From Porticoccus sp033791605 (GTDB lineage Bacteria > Pseudomonadota > Gammaproteobacteria > Pseudomonadales > Porticoccaceae): a stretch of DNA of 53,090 nucleotides. Both the position numbers and the translations under genes were made by a program. Of this stretch, positions 7,702 to 16,973 are shown in pieces. The notes beneath the pieces are model-generated. The model was given only the letters and a program-made list of their open reading frames with translations. It was not told where the DNA came from and did no database searches. Positions within the stretch are counted from its first letter, which is position 1, and the number at the start of each line of letters is the position of its first letter. The DNA lies in NCBI GenBank assembly GCA_033791605.1, contig JASJGJ010000110.1, forward strand, positions 1-53,090. Direction: 5' to 3'.

Positions 7702-8008
7702 CAGGCAACACGATACACTTAAGTTGCAAATTGAAACACGGATTGAAGCACTAGAAACACTGCTAACTCTGGCAGACAGTGGCAAAAATACCGACGCAAA
7801 TGCATCCAACGCGGATGCTATGATGATCTCTGCCGTAAACGCACAAATCACCGTAAACGAGAAAAAGGAATTGGTACGACTAAAGCAGAATCTTCCCTGG
7901 TTGGAAAGTAGTGAGGCTGGATATTGTCAAAAATGTGGTAATGACATTCCCTTCGCACGATTGCAAGCTGTGCCGATCACCCGGCTTTGCATTAATTGTG
8001 CACAATAG
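7694..8008 (+). CDS. Short DksA/TraR-type C4 zinc-finger protein inside the ect operon
   Basis: A 104-residue cytoplasmic protein with a predicted helical, coiled-coil-like N-terminal half (about 1-70) and a C-terminal C4 zinc finger: Cys78, Cys81, Cys99 and Cys102 in YCQKCGND and RLCINCAQ. That is the TraR/DksA arrangement. These proteins reach into the secondary channel of RNA polymerase and modulate promoters with or without ppGpp. It is shorter than DksA (about 150 aa) and longer than TraR (about 73 aa). An acidic coiled-coil tip like that of DksA is not obvious; the middle is Ala/Asp/Asn-rich. It overlaps ectD by 8 nt, so co-translation is likely. I infer a regulatory link between growth state and osmolyte synthesis, but there is no direct evidence for it. 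Confidence 0.8.
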   Translation: MNNRQHDTLKLQIETRIEALETLLTLADSGKNTDANASNADAMMISAVNAQITVNEKKELVRLKQNLPWLESSEAGYCQKCGNDIPFARLQAVPITRLCINCAQ

Positions 8009-8009
8009 A

Positions 8010-8028
8010 AATTCTTCTGGAAAGAATT
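8010..8028. repeat. Small hairpin between the DksA-like gene and ask
   Basis: A perfect 7-bp inverted repeat (AATTCTT / AAGAATT) with a 5-nt loop, starting 1 nt after the upstream stop codon. It has no T-tract. It may stabilise an mRNA end or mark a processing point within the operon. Confidence 0.35.
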
Positions 8029-8094
8029 GTTCCCGCAAAAAAAATACCCTCAGCTAGATCCAACAGAATCCGTGCTTAAACAATAAGGTAAGCA

Positions 8095-9552
8095 ATGAAT
8101 TTTACTACAATGAAACAACATAGCGTCGAAAAAATTGGCGGCACCTCGATGACTGACTATAGTGCCGTGCGCGATAATATCATCTTCAAACCATCTAATT
8201 CGAAAACACTATACCAGCGTATATTCGTGGTATCCGCTTACGGCGGTGTAACTGACGACATTTTAGAACACAAAAAATCTGGGCAGCCAGGAATTTATGC
8301 TCTTTTTGCCGGGGGTGAAAATAATGATGAAAGCTGGCTTGACGCCATGCAATTACTTAAAGAAAAGCTACACGCAATCAACGAAAAACTGTTCATTGAT
8401 AGCGAGGAGCTAGAGAGTGCCAATAATTTTATCGATGAGCGACTCAACGATGCTCAAACCTGTTTGACCGATTTACAACGACTTTGCCAACATGGCCATT
8501 TCTCACTGACCAAACACCTCGACTCTGTGAGAGAAATGTTGGCGAGTATTGGTGAAGTACATAGCGCCTGGGGCACAGCAGCATTATTGAAGCGCGACGG
8601 AATCAACGCCTGTTTTGTCGACCTTAGTGGATGGAAGGAAAACAGTGCTCTCTCATTAGATGAGCGTATTGTACAAGCGTTTAAATCCGTTGATTTGTCG
8701 ACACAACTCCCTATCGTGACCGGTTATGCGCATACCGAAAGCGGTCTTATGGCAAGTTTTAATCGCGGTTATAGTGAGATGACTTTTAGTCGGATTGCGG
8801 TACTAACCCAAGCAACCGAAGCCATTATCCACAAGGAATTTCATTTGAGTAGTGCTGATCCCAGACTGGTTGGCGAGCATAATGCCATTCCCATTGGACG
8901 CACCAATTACGATGTCGCAGATCAACTGGCTAGTCTAGGCATGGAAGCAATTCATCCAAAGGCCGCTAAGGGCTTGCGGCAAAATTCGATTCCACTCCGA
9001 ATAAAAAACACCTTTGAGCCAGATCACGAAGGCACCATCATTACTCAAGACTACATCAGTGATTCACCCCGCGTGGAAATCATTGCCGGTAGCAAGGGCA
9101 TTTATGTATTAGAATTATTCGATCAGGACATGGTGGGACAGATTGATTTATATGAACAACAAATCCTGACGATGTTGCGCCGCTTTAAGGTTAAAATTAT
9201 CACTAAAGACATTAATGCTAATACCATTGCGCACTATCTTTCGGCCAATTTGAAAACTATGAAACGTCTGTGCAAAGAACTCGAAAGCATTTACCCCGAC
9301 GCGGAAATCAATCAACGAAAATCTGCTATCGTGTCTGCTATTGGCAGTGATATGCAGGTTCCAGGTATTCTGGCAAAAGCTGTCACAGCATTGTCTGAAC
9401 AGGGTATCAATGTACAGGCCATGCATCAGTCGATGCGTCAGGTGGATATGCAATTTATTGTCCATGAACGCGATTATGAGCTGGCTGTCCAGAGCCTTCA
9501 TCATTGCCTTGTTGAAGTCCATGACCACGGTAGAGCAATATGCGCAGCCTAA
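8095..9552 (+). CDS. ask: Ectoine-pathway aspartate kinase (Ask_Ect)
   Basis: Phosphorylates aspartate to feed aspartate semialdehyde into ectoine synthesis. This 485-residue protein belongs to the specialised Ask_Ect group, which accompanies ect operons and is thought to escape normal lysine/threonine feedback. Visible are the N-terminal kinase motif VEKIGGTSM (residues 11-19), the nucleotide-loop segment VSAYGGVTDDIL, the GYSEMTFSRIAV region, and two C-terminal ACT domains (about 325-395 and 405-480). AAGG lies 6 nt before the ATG. It follows the DksA-like gene by 86 nt and overlaps the downstream TPR gene by 13 nt. Confidence 0.93.
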   Translation: MNFTTMKQHSVEKIGGTSMTDYSAVRDNIIFKPSNSKTLYQRIFVVSAYGGVTDDILEHKKSGQPGIYALFAGGENNDESWLDAMQLLKEKLHAINEKLFIDSEELESANNFIDERLNDAQTCLTDLQRLCQHGHFSLTKHLDSVREMLASIGEVHSAWGTAALLKRDGINACFVDLSGWKENSALSLDERIVQAFKSVDLSTQLPIVTGYAHTESGLMASFNRGYSEMTFSRIAVLTQATEAIIHKEFHLSSADPRLVGEHNAIPIGRTNYDVADQLASLGMEAIHPKAAKGLRQNSIPLRIKNTFEPDHEGTIITQDYISDSPRVEIIAGSKGIYVLELFDQDMVGQIDLYEQQILTMLRRFKVKIITKDINANTIAHYLSANLKTMKRLCKELESIYPDAEINQRKSAIVSAIGSDMQVPGILAKAVTALSEQGINVQAMHQSMRQVDMQFIVHERDYELAVQSLHHCLVEVHDHGRAICAA

Positions 9553-10394
9553 AATTTATCGTTATTTCAATCTGTTTATTGCTGAGCATTACCAGCATCG
9601 CCAGTGAGACCGCAGAGACCAAACCCCCGTTTGGAAAACGCATTGCCGAGTCTCCATTTGTTGAACTTTATGTTCTCGAAGAACTTAAACAATTACGCAC
9701 CGACATGGCCAGCCAAAAGAATGAATTAATTCAGCAGGTTGTTGATCGAGAGATAAACTCCATTGACCGTGGCGTGCAGTATGCTACCGACACCATCACC
9801 TACTTTTTCTATTTAATCGCTGCGGCCAGCTCAGTGCTGGTATTGGTCGGCTGGACATCGATACGCGACATCAAAGAACGGATCCACTCCGTCGCGGACC
9901 AAGAGATTGCCAAGCTGATCGAAGTCTATGAGAAGCGATTACACAGTATAGAAAGTCAGCTCAACCACAAAACGGAGTTGATCGAGGAAAACCGCGAAGA
10001 AATTGCACTCACACAAGAAATACACTCCCTGTGGTTACGTGCAGGACAGGATGCCAGTCCACACAACAAGATTATTATTTATGACCAAATCCTTAAATTA
10101 CAGCCCGAGTATATCGAGGCACTGACCTACAAAGCTGATGCGGCATTAGAATTGGAAGAACCTCAATGGGCCGTCAATCTCTGTAATCAGGCATTGGTGA
10201 TTGACCCCGATAATGCTCATGCCTTTTACCAATTAGCTTGCGCTTATACCGCAATGCATCAGTTTGAAGAAGCCATCAACTATCTGGCCGAAACATTGCA
10301 GCGTAGCGAGGCTTATAGAGAAGATCTAGCAACCGATCCAGCGCTACAACCTCTAAAAAACTATGAACCTTTTATCAAACTTTTAGCTAGGTAG
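9540..10394 (+). CDS. Membrane-anchored TPR protein at the end of the ect operon
   Basis: A 284-residue protein with a signal peptide (about 1-22, cut after IAS), a membrane helix at about 86-107 (TYFFYLIAAASSVLVLVGW), a long charged coiled-coil-like stretch (about 108-165) and two or three tetratricopeptide repeats (about 165-265, for example PEYIEALTYKADAALELEEP). If the signal peptide is cleaved, the coiled coil and TPRs face the cytoplasm and residues 23-85 the periplasm. The start overlaps the ask stop by 13 nt, a strong sign of co-translation. TPRs bind proteins; the partner is unknown. Function unknown. A membrane-linked sensor or scaffold role for the osmolyte operon is inference. Confidence 0.8.
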   Translation: MRSLKFIVISICLLLSITSIASETAETKPPFGKRIAESPFVELYVLEELKQLRTDMASQKNELIQQVVDREINSIDRGVQYATDTITYFFYLIAAASSVLVLVGWTSIRDIKERIHSVADQEIAKLIEVYEKRLHSIESQLNHKTELIEENREEIALTQEIHSLWLRAGQDASPHNKIIIYDQILKLQPEYIEALTYKADAALELEEPQWAVNLCNQALVIDPDNAHAFYQLACAYTAMHQFEEAINYLAETLQRSEAYREDLATDPALQPLKNYEPFIKLLAR

Positions 10395-10525
10395 GCATCT
10401 CGGTAGATTGTTAAGGGTGCCCTCCCTGACCTTTCCCCCAACATTAACACTATGACCTCGGTGGGGTTTCCAGTTAACCTGTAGAGTAAGATCAATATAA
10501 CCCTACCCCACAGCGCCCATACCTT

Positions 10526-12304
10526 ATGAGCTTCAAGTTTTTATGCTTTATACTGGCTAGCTGGCTTCTTAGCTTTGCGTGCAATGCGCTAGACCTACCA
10601 AAGTCACCGTTTTGGGGTAACAAGGCCGATTTTACTATCGAGCTAACGGGCGACAAAACCTCAACCCACAAAACATTATCCACCTTGCTTGAGGAAGAGC
10701 TAGTCCAGCAGCGGAAAAATAACCGCCGATTACAACAGTATTCAAAGCGCAGCAAAATTGCCCGTTACGAAAGCCAGCTACTGAATGAGCGGCTACGTGC
10801 AGAGGGTTACTATGCTGGCGAAATCAGATCAAACCTACAAAATGACCGAATTGTTTACTGGATTAACCCTGGCCCCCTCTATCATATAAAGCAATTTGTT
10901 TTAGAACTTCCCTCAGCCATAGCCCAGCCTGCCTCAAATGCTCTGGGTATTCGGGAAGGCGACCCCCTTCGATCGCAAGCTGTACTTAACGCAAAAAAAG
11001 CACTCACTGACTATATTGCCCTAAACTTTTGCTTCTACCGTATAGACGTCGACTACCGCGTGATCGTTTTCCATACAACTCATTCGGCCCAAGTGATTCT
11101 GCATGTTGAAGATAGCCAAACCGTTACGCTGGGAAATATTGCATTCACAGGACTGCAATCACTGGATGAAAGCTATCTGCAAGAACGTCTACCCATTAAA
11201 CAAGGTGATTGCTTTAAACGTAACCGCATTGATACCGCACACCTAAGTTTAATGCAAAGCAACTTACTAGCACGCGCTGATTTCCATATTGGCGAACCCA
11301 TCAATGGTAGTGTGCCAATATCAATCGATGTCGTCGAGCGCCTTCACCGCACAGTAAGTACCGGGGCAGGCTTTCAGTCCGATGAGGGTTTTGGCCTATC
11401 TGCTGGCTGGGAACATCGGAATTTTATGGGGCGCGCGCAAAAGGTATCTGTCGACGCCTACCTAGCACAGAATCTACAAACAGTGTCGTCAAGCCTGACG
11501 GTTCCACATTTTCGTCGCAACCATCAATCCATCACGTTTTATACAGAGTTAGAACACGAGGATACTGACGCTTTTGAATCAAAACTGGCCACTGTAGGTA
11601 TAGAAGTTTCACGGGCATTAGAACACCATTTGCGCGGCACCATCGGTACAGAATTGGAGTTTTCCGAAGTCAAGGAAGATCTCCAAACCGATACTTTCGC
11701 CCTGTTTTCTGTCCCCTTAACGCTGGAATATGATAAACGTAATGACCCCTTAGACCCCCGTCATGGCTGGGTAGCCTCTGGCCAAGTACGACCGTACTGG
11801 GATACCTATGACACGAATACACAGTTTATTAAATCAACTCTGGCCGCCAGCGCCTATCTGTCCTTTGAAAATTGGACATGGCAACCCACCTTCGCCATTC
11901 GTGGCGCACTGGGTACCATCAGCGGTATTGAACGCGATCAGGTGCCCGCCACTGTCCGTTATTACGTCGGCGGTGGGGGTTCAGTCAGAGGCTACCCTTT
12001 TCAAAGCTTAGGGCCGTTGACTGATAACGACCCTGACGGCGGCTTATCATTCAATGAAGTTTCGCTGGAAACTCGCCTTCGCTGGGGAAACCATTGGGGG
12101 GGAGTTGTGTTTTTGGATGGAGGTTATGCCTACGAAGATGCCTGGCCCGAACTAGGCCAGAATTTACGCTGGGGCGCAGGATTTGGTGTACGTTACTACA
12201 CCAGTTTCGCACCCATTCGCTTTGATATCGGTGTGCCCCTCAATAAGCGTGATGAAGTAGACGACGACTTTCAACTATATATCAGCATTGGGCAGGCTTT
12301 CTGA
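10526..12304 (+). CDS. tamA: TamA, outer-membrane subunit of the translocation and assembly module
   Basis: TamA is a BamA/Omp85-family barrel that works with TamB in outer-membrane assembly and lipid transport. The 592-residue protein has a signal peptide (1-21, ending CNA), POTRA domains up to about residue 280, and a C-terminal 16-stranded barrel domain. The barrel includes the Omp85 motif VRGYPF (YYVGGGGSVRGYPF) and a terminal phenylalanine (IGQAF), the usual outer-membrane barrel end. No clear ribosome binding site precedes ATG 10526, but the signal peptide fixes the start. The TGA overlaps the tamB ATG by one base. Confidence 0.93.
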   Translation: MSFKFLCFILASWLLSFACNALDLPKSPFWGNKADFTIELTGDKTSTHKTLSTLLEEELVQQRKNNRRLQQYSKRSKIARYESQLLNERLRAEGYYAGEIRSNLQNDRIVYWINPGPLYHIKQFVLELPSAIAQPASNALGIREGDPLRSQAVLNAKKALTDYIALNFCFYRIDVDYRVIVFHTTHSAQVILHVEDSQTVTLGNIAFTGLQSLDESYLQERLPIKQGDCFKRNRIDTAHLSLMQSNLLARADFHIGEPINGSVPISIDVVERLHRTVSTGAGFQSDEGFGLSAGWEHRNFMGRAQKVSVDAYLAQNLQTVSSSLTVPHFRRNHQSITFYTELEHEDTDAFESKLATVGIEVSRALEHHLRGTIGTELEFSEVKEDLQTDTFALFSVPLTLEYDKRNDPLDPRHGWVASGQVRPYWDTYDTNTQFIKSTLAASAYLSFENWTWQPTFAIRGALGTISGIERDQVPATVRYYVGGGGSVRGYPFQSLGPLTDNDPDGGLSFNEVSLETRLRWGNHWGGVVFLDGGYAYEDAWPELGQNLRWGAGFGVRYYTSFAPIRFDIGVPLNKRDEVDDDFQLYISIGQAF

Positions 12305-15300
12305 TGCTACGCCGCTCTTTAAACCACCCTCGGCTCCTCACAACACTGCGATTCGCAGGACTTGTGCTGGGTCTGAGCGTCCTCCTGATACTACTCGCCA
12401 GTACCCTGCTACTAACATCCGAGACTGCGCGGCTAGGCATAACGCAAGCTCTAATCAACAAAGTAAATACAACCAGCAATATCCATATTGCCATTGATGG
12501 TCTGACTACGCCCAACATTGAACAATGGCAAGTGGAAAAATTGATTATCGAACGCGATGGCCAAACATGGTTTGATGGCCGTCATATCAAGTTTCACTGG
12601 CAATCCAGCGCACTGCTTGATCAAGTCCTGATCATAAAAACGTTAAGTGCCAGTAACGTTTCGTTTTACAGCCCATTAGACGAGCAGAAAACCAGCGATC
12701 GACAAGATAACACTCCTCAAAAAAGATCATTTCCATTAGCCAGTGTTCCACTCCATGCTATCCAGTTTAAAACACTGGCTATCGGCACATTAAGCCTACA
12801 CGGATTAATTCCCGACGAGCCAGACAAGCAGTCGTATAACTATTCCATTAACGCTGATGCAAAATGGCAAAAAGACGCGCCCTTATCATTAAACATTGAA
12901 GTCAGAGCGCTTAATGAAACCTCCGCTAAACTGACTATTCAAAGTCGATCTAATAACTGGAACAGTGTAAGCATTGAGGGGTCACTGCAAGAGGATGCCG
13001 GAGGTTTTTTCGGTCAACTATTACAGTTGCCTAAAGAACAGGAAATAGCGGCCAGTTTCGACAGCCTAATTACGGTGGAGGAGAACCGATTCAACGTTAA
13101 CATCGCAACTTTTGTTCTCCCTCTAGCAAAGCGGAAAGTTAGCCTAAGTTCTCAATTCACATTGATGAAAAATACGCGCGACCTTTATCTGGACAAGGTC
13201 GATGTTGCCATTGATGAGACAAAACATACCGCAAGTGGTAGCTGGATTGATGGGCAACTCAATATTGATCTGAATTTAAATCAATTTCCTCTTGATCTGG
13301 TAAATCCTTGGGTAACTTCACAATACAGTGGAGACCTAACAGCCCAAATCCTGATTCAGGGAACAATGAGCCACCCAACAATTCAAGGAAAAGTCACCAG
13401 TCATGCCCGTTACAACAACATACCTATCACCGTTGACTTCATCGGCTCAGCAAACAAGGATGAGCTTACCTTCGACCGACTGAACGCCTCTTTGGATGAA
13501 GCAGAGATCACAGCGGTTGGACGCCTCGACATAAATGGAGACACATCAACGCTTGAACTATCGGCCAAACATGTTGATGTGAATCTACTGAATTTGCTCA
13601 ATATCACTATTCCAAAAGAGCTACAGGCCACCATCACCACGGCACAAGCAACACTGCACGGCTCAATAAAAAACCCTCAAGGTAAGCTGCAGCTTTCTGC
13701 CAACGGTCAATACAAACAGCAACCCTTTGTACTGTCTGGCGACTTAACCAAAACGATGGATACCGTCGTTATAAAAAACTCTTCCCTAACCGTAATGGAG
13801 GGGAAGGCCAAGATTAATGGCCAATTTCAAACTGACTCAATGCAAGGAAATCTGAACGTCAGCGCAAACGCTATGCCATTAACCTTACTGGAATTAGCGG
13901 GCGTTTCACTTCCCGACACATTAACAGCCACCATCAGTACCCAACTAACGCTTAAAGGCACATTAGCCAAGCCATCCTTCAGAGGAATCGCTTCCATCCA
14001 AGGCCACTATCAAGATATTCCTTTCAACACCGATGCAACGGGTAGTTACCAAGATAGCAATCTACAGCTAGAACAATTGACGTTGCATGCGTTGGAGGGT
14101 GAAGCCCAGATTCGTGGCGCGTTTCACACCGACACATTGCAAGGAAACCTGAATATTAACGCAAACGCTATGCCATTAACCTTGCTAAAACTAGTGGGTG
14201 TTTCGCTTCCCGAAACATTGATGGCCACCGTCAATACCCAACTAAACCTTAAAGGTACATTAGCTAAACCTGCCATCAAAGGAGAGGTTTCTATCCATGG
14301 CAAGTATCAGGATATTCCTTTCAATACCGATGTAACCGGTAGTTATCACGAAAGCAATATACAGCTAGAGCGGCTGAGACTACACGCTTTTGATGAAGAA
14401 ATTTTAATAGCCTCGGGTAGCTATCAGGCACAAAAGTTAGCAGTCAATATGGAGGCCAAACAGCTGCCCCCTAGCCTGTTTTCCACTTTCGGCTGGCAAA
14501 CACAACAGGGGGATTTCAATGCTAATGTATATGTTCATGGGTCTTTGGAAAAACCACTGATCGATGGCGTTGTCTTTTATAAAACAGTACTTCCTAGTTT
14601 AGATGATCAGAGCGAAGAAAAGCCTATTACGTTTAGCTGGGAACTCAACATGAACACGGAGGGAGACTCCCTCAATCTTGCATCTACATTCAAACGAGAT
14701 AGTAATACTCCAGGTGGCCTGCTACTGAAAATCCCTACAGCAGTTTATACCCACTATTTTTTGCATACTAACGTCTTATCAGACCCAGGCAATATTCCCT
14801 TACAAGCAACCATTAATGGAGCATTCGATCTCCAAATTCTGTCTTTTTTACTGGACTCCGATTTGCATCGCCTTCGCGGTGGCATTAATACTGACTTTGC
14901 ATTGAGCGGCACACTTCGACATCCAAAGATAGAGGGTTCTCTGAAAACCGATAAGGCAAGCTACGAAAATACCATTACTGGAACAACAGTGAACGACATT
15001 AACTGTAGTATTACCATGCAACAAACTACTCTCCGTGTTGACACATGCAAGGCAACCGATGGAAGTGACGGTAGCTATGCGATTGATGGTGAAGTTCAAC
15101 TCCCCCTCAACGACGGTTTTGGCCGAATAATATTAGGATTACAAGCTAGCAGTGCCAATATTTTACGACAACCAAATATTGAAGGTGAGGTAACAGGAAA
15201 GATTGATTTGACCGGCAATTTTAAAGCACTTTTAGCCAGCGGAAAAATGGAGGTATCTCCTTTCACCACCCTTCTCGACTCTTCGTTAATAAACGGAACA

Positions 15301-16113
15301 CCACATATAGATGTTGAAGAAGTTTATGGTGAACAAACGGTGAAAGATAAACCACATTCAAAAAAAAGTGGGTTAACTGCAATAGTATTACCCTCAATAC
15401 AGTTGGATCTACTTGTGACCGCCAGCCGACAAGCCTACCTGCGAGGTCATGGACTTAATACGGAGTTACTAGGCGAAATACTGATCAAAGGCGACCTAAA
15501 AAATCCACATTATGAAGGGACATTCGAAACAGTACGTGGAAATTTTGAAATTTTTGGAAAAAAATTCAAACTGGAAAAAGGACAAGTCACTTTCACGAAT
15601 AATAATATTGCTCTATCCATTCCAGGTGTTTACGAAAAAAATGATATCCAAATTAGAGCAGAAATTACTGGTACTAATGACGATATCACTTTGTCACTAT
15701 CAGCCATACCAACCATGCAAGAGGATGAAATACTCGCTTTTATTATTTTTGGAAAATCTTTGCAAAAAATCACGCCATTTGAGGCTATACAACTCGCCAA
15801 TGCAGTGCAAACTCTACGCAGTGGCGGTGGTGGATTTTTTGACCCCATCGGTAAGACTCGAGATCTTTTAGGTGTGGACACATTGTCTGTAGAGGCAGAA
15901 AAAACTGACGAAGGAGGCAATGGTGTTAACGTAGGGATTGGCAAATACCTTAATGAAAAAGTCTACCTAGAATTGGAACGCACACCCAACCCATCTCAAC
16001 CATGGAAAGGCAACCTTGAAATTGAATTGACCCCGAATGTAAATCTGGAAAGCTCAACGGGAGGAGCAACTGGTATAGAGGGAGCGCAAATCAAATGGAA
16101 GCGAGATTACTAA
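12304..16113 (+). CDS. tamB: TamB, inner-membrane-anchored translocation and assembly module protein
   Basis: TamB is a long AsmA-like periplasmic bridge protein, anchored in the inner membrane and contacting TamA in the outer membrane. It acts in outer-membrane protein assembly and phospholipid transport. This copy has 1269 residues (family about 1250-1400). An N-terminal membrane anchor lies at about 17-40 (AGLVLGLSVLLILLASTLLL), followed by a long beta-rich body and the C-terminal TamB/DUF490 domain (about 1000-1269) with YEGTFETVRGNFEIFGKKF and EILAFIIFGKSL. AGG lies 7 nt before the ATG, which overlaps the tamA stop. The body contains near-identical repeats of about 99 residues (see the repeat entry). 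Confidence 0.93.
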   Translation: MLRRSLNHPRLLTTLRFAGLVLGLSVLLILLASTLLLTSETARLGITQALINKVNTTSNIHIAIDGLTTPNIEQWQVEKLIIERDGQTWFDGRHIKFHWQSSALLDQVLIIKTLSASNVSFYSPLDEQKTSDRQDNTPQKRSFPLASVPLHAIQFKTLAIGTLSLHGLIPDEPDKQSYNYSINADAKWQKDAPLSLNIEVRALNETSAKLTIQSRSNNWNSVSIEGSLQEDAGGFFGQLLQLPKEQEIAASFDSLITVEENRFNVNIATFVLPLAKRKVSLSSQFTLMKNTRDLYLDKVDVAIDETKHTASGSWIDGQLNIDLNLNQFPLDLVNPWVTSQYSGDLTAQILIQGTMSHPTIQGKVTSHARYNNIPITVDFIGSANKDELTFDRLNASLDEAEITAVGRLDINGDTSTLELSAKHVDVNLLNLLNITIPKELQATITTAQATLHGSIKNPQGKLQLSANGQYKQQPFVLSGDLTKTMDTVVIKNSSLTVMEGKAKINGQFQTDSMQGNLNVSANAMPLTLLELAGVSLPDTLTATISTQLTLKGTLAKPSFRGIASIQGHYQDIPFNTDATGSYQDSNLQLEQLTLHALEGEAQIRGAFHTDTLQGNLNINANAMPLTLLKLVGVSLPETLMATVNTQLNLKGTLAKPAIKGEVSIHGKYQDIPFNTDVTGSYHESNIQLERLRLHAFDEEILIASGSYQAQKLAVNMEAKQLPPSLFSTFGWQTQQGDFNANVYVHGSLEKPLIDGVVFYKTVLPSLDDQSEEKPITFSWELNMNTEGDSLNLASTFKRDSNTPGGLLLKIPTAVYTHYFLHTNVLSDPGNIPLQATINGAFDLQILSFLLDSDLHRLRGGINTDFALSGTLRHPKIEGSLKTDKASYENTITGTTVNDINCSITMQQTTLRVDTCKATDGSDGSYAIDGEVQLPLNDGFGRIILGLQASSANILRQPNIEGEVTGKIDLTGNFKALLASGKMEVSPFTTLLDSSLINGTPHIDVEEVYGEQTVKDKPHSKKSGLTAIVLPSIQLDLLVTASRQAYLRGHGLNTELLGEILIKGDLKNPHYEGTFETVRGNFEIFGKKFKLEKGQVTFTNNNIALSIPGVYEKNDIQIRAEITGTNDDITLSLSAIPTMQEDEILAFIIFGKSLQKITPFEAIQLANAVQTLRSGGGGFFDPIGKTRDLLGVDTLSVEAEKTDEGGNGVNVGIGKYLNEKVYLELERTPNPSQPWKGNLEIELTPNVNLESSTGGATGIEGAQIKWKRDY
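13864..14457 (+). repeat. Two tandem 297-bp (99-codon) repeat units inside tamB
   Basis: Unit 1 (13864-14160) and unit 2 (14161-14457) begin with the same DNA (GCAAACGCTATGCCATTAAC). They encode near-identical segments with shared motifs NAMPLTLL, TQL.LKGTLAKP, YQDIPFNTD and TGSY. A more diverged copy precedes them at about 13570-13860 (LNLLNITIPKELQATI and following). The offset of exactly 297 nt keeps the reading frame. Confidence 0.8.
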
Positions 16114-16436
16114 ATTCCACGTTCGACATACATACGCTATGTTAGTCATAGTACGCTCAAGTAATGATGCAAAGTCGTGAATATTTCATTATTTAATTCA
16201 AGCTGGATTCAGGCGCCCGGCAGAACGTACCCGGTGATTTTTCGAGCTAGCCGTTTAAGACCAAAATATCAAAATATTGATGTTAAAAATCTCTACCTGA
16301 ATAACATTTATTGCTTCACAGGGTAGGGTCGCCAACATCTGATAGAGATACGAAGTTACAAATATGTTTGCGTTTACCCCTCTTCATGAAACACTTACGT
16401 TTATCAGCATCTCTTGCTTCTCAAAGGCCAAATAAC
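16114..16436. other. Intergenic stretch, no gene seen
   Basis: No gene is visible between the tamB stop and the preferred start of the next gene. The downstream reading frame stays open back to TTG 16311, but the extra residues are low in family resemblance and no ribosome binding site supports that start. Confidence 0.5.
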
Positions 16437-16907
16437 ATGCACAACGATGTAACACACTCATCAACACCATTACCCGTATTGACCTCTTTGGGTTGGCGTG
16501 AGTGGGTCAGCTTGCCCAATTTAGGTATTTCACGGATCAAAGCAAAAGTGGATACTGGGGCACGAACTTCTGCTTTACATGCCTACTTTGTAGAACCTTA
16601 CCATGAGGGTGACAAGCTCCGGATCAGGTTTGGCATCCACCCCAATCAACATAACACCGAAACCGAAACTATCTGTGATGCGGCAGTACTGGAAGAACGT
16701 ACGATTACCGATTCCGGTGGTCATGCAGAGCGTCGATTTGTCATAGAAACAACGATTGTTATTGGCAGTACAAGCCGAACAATAGAGATAACACTGACCA
16801 ATCGTGACACCATGAAATTTCGTATGTTACTGGGACGCACCGCATTGAACGACGTGTATTGCGTTAATCCAGCGGCATCCTATCTCTTAGGCCGGCCTTC
16901 AATGTGA
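16437..16907 (+). CDS. RimK-associated ATP-dependent Zn-protease-like protein (retropepsin fold)
   Basis: A 156-residue protein of the retropepsin-like Zn_protease (DUF785/RimB) family, normally next to rimK. The hallmark is the aspartyl-protease-like KVDTGARTSALHA near residues 37-49, where the DTGA motif is the active-site type. A second half contains FRMLLGRTAL, typical of the family. I chose ATG 16437 because AAAGG lies 9 nt upstream and the domain begins soon after; in-frame ATG 16386 and TTG 16311 would add 17 and 42 residues without support. In Pseudomonas a relative (RimB) cooperates with RimK in S6 modification turnover. It opens the triad with rimK and the aspartoacylase-like gene. 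Confidence 0.8.
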   Translation: MHNDVTHSSTPLPVLTSLGWREWVSLPNLGISRIKAKVDTGARTSALHAYFVEPYHEGDKLRIRFGIHPNQHNTETETICDAAVLEERTITDSGGHAERRFVIETTIVIGSTSRTIEITLTNRDTMKFRMLLGRTALNDVYCVNPAASYLLGRPSM

Positions 16908-16973
16908 CTTTCTGGAACTTCCACTAGTCCAATAAACTACGTAAGACACGACCCCAATAACTCAGGAGAACCC

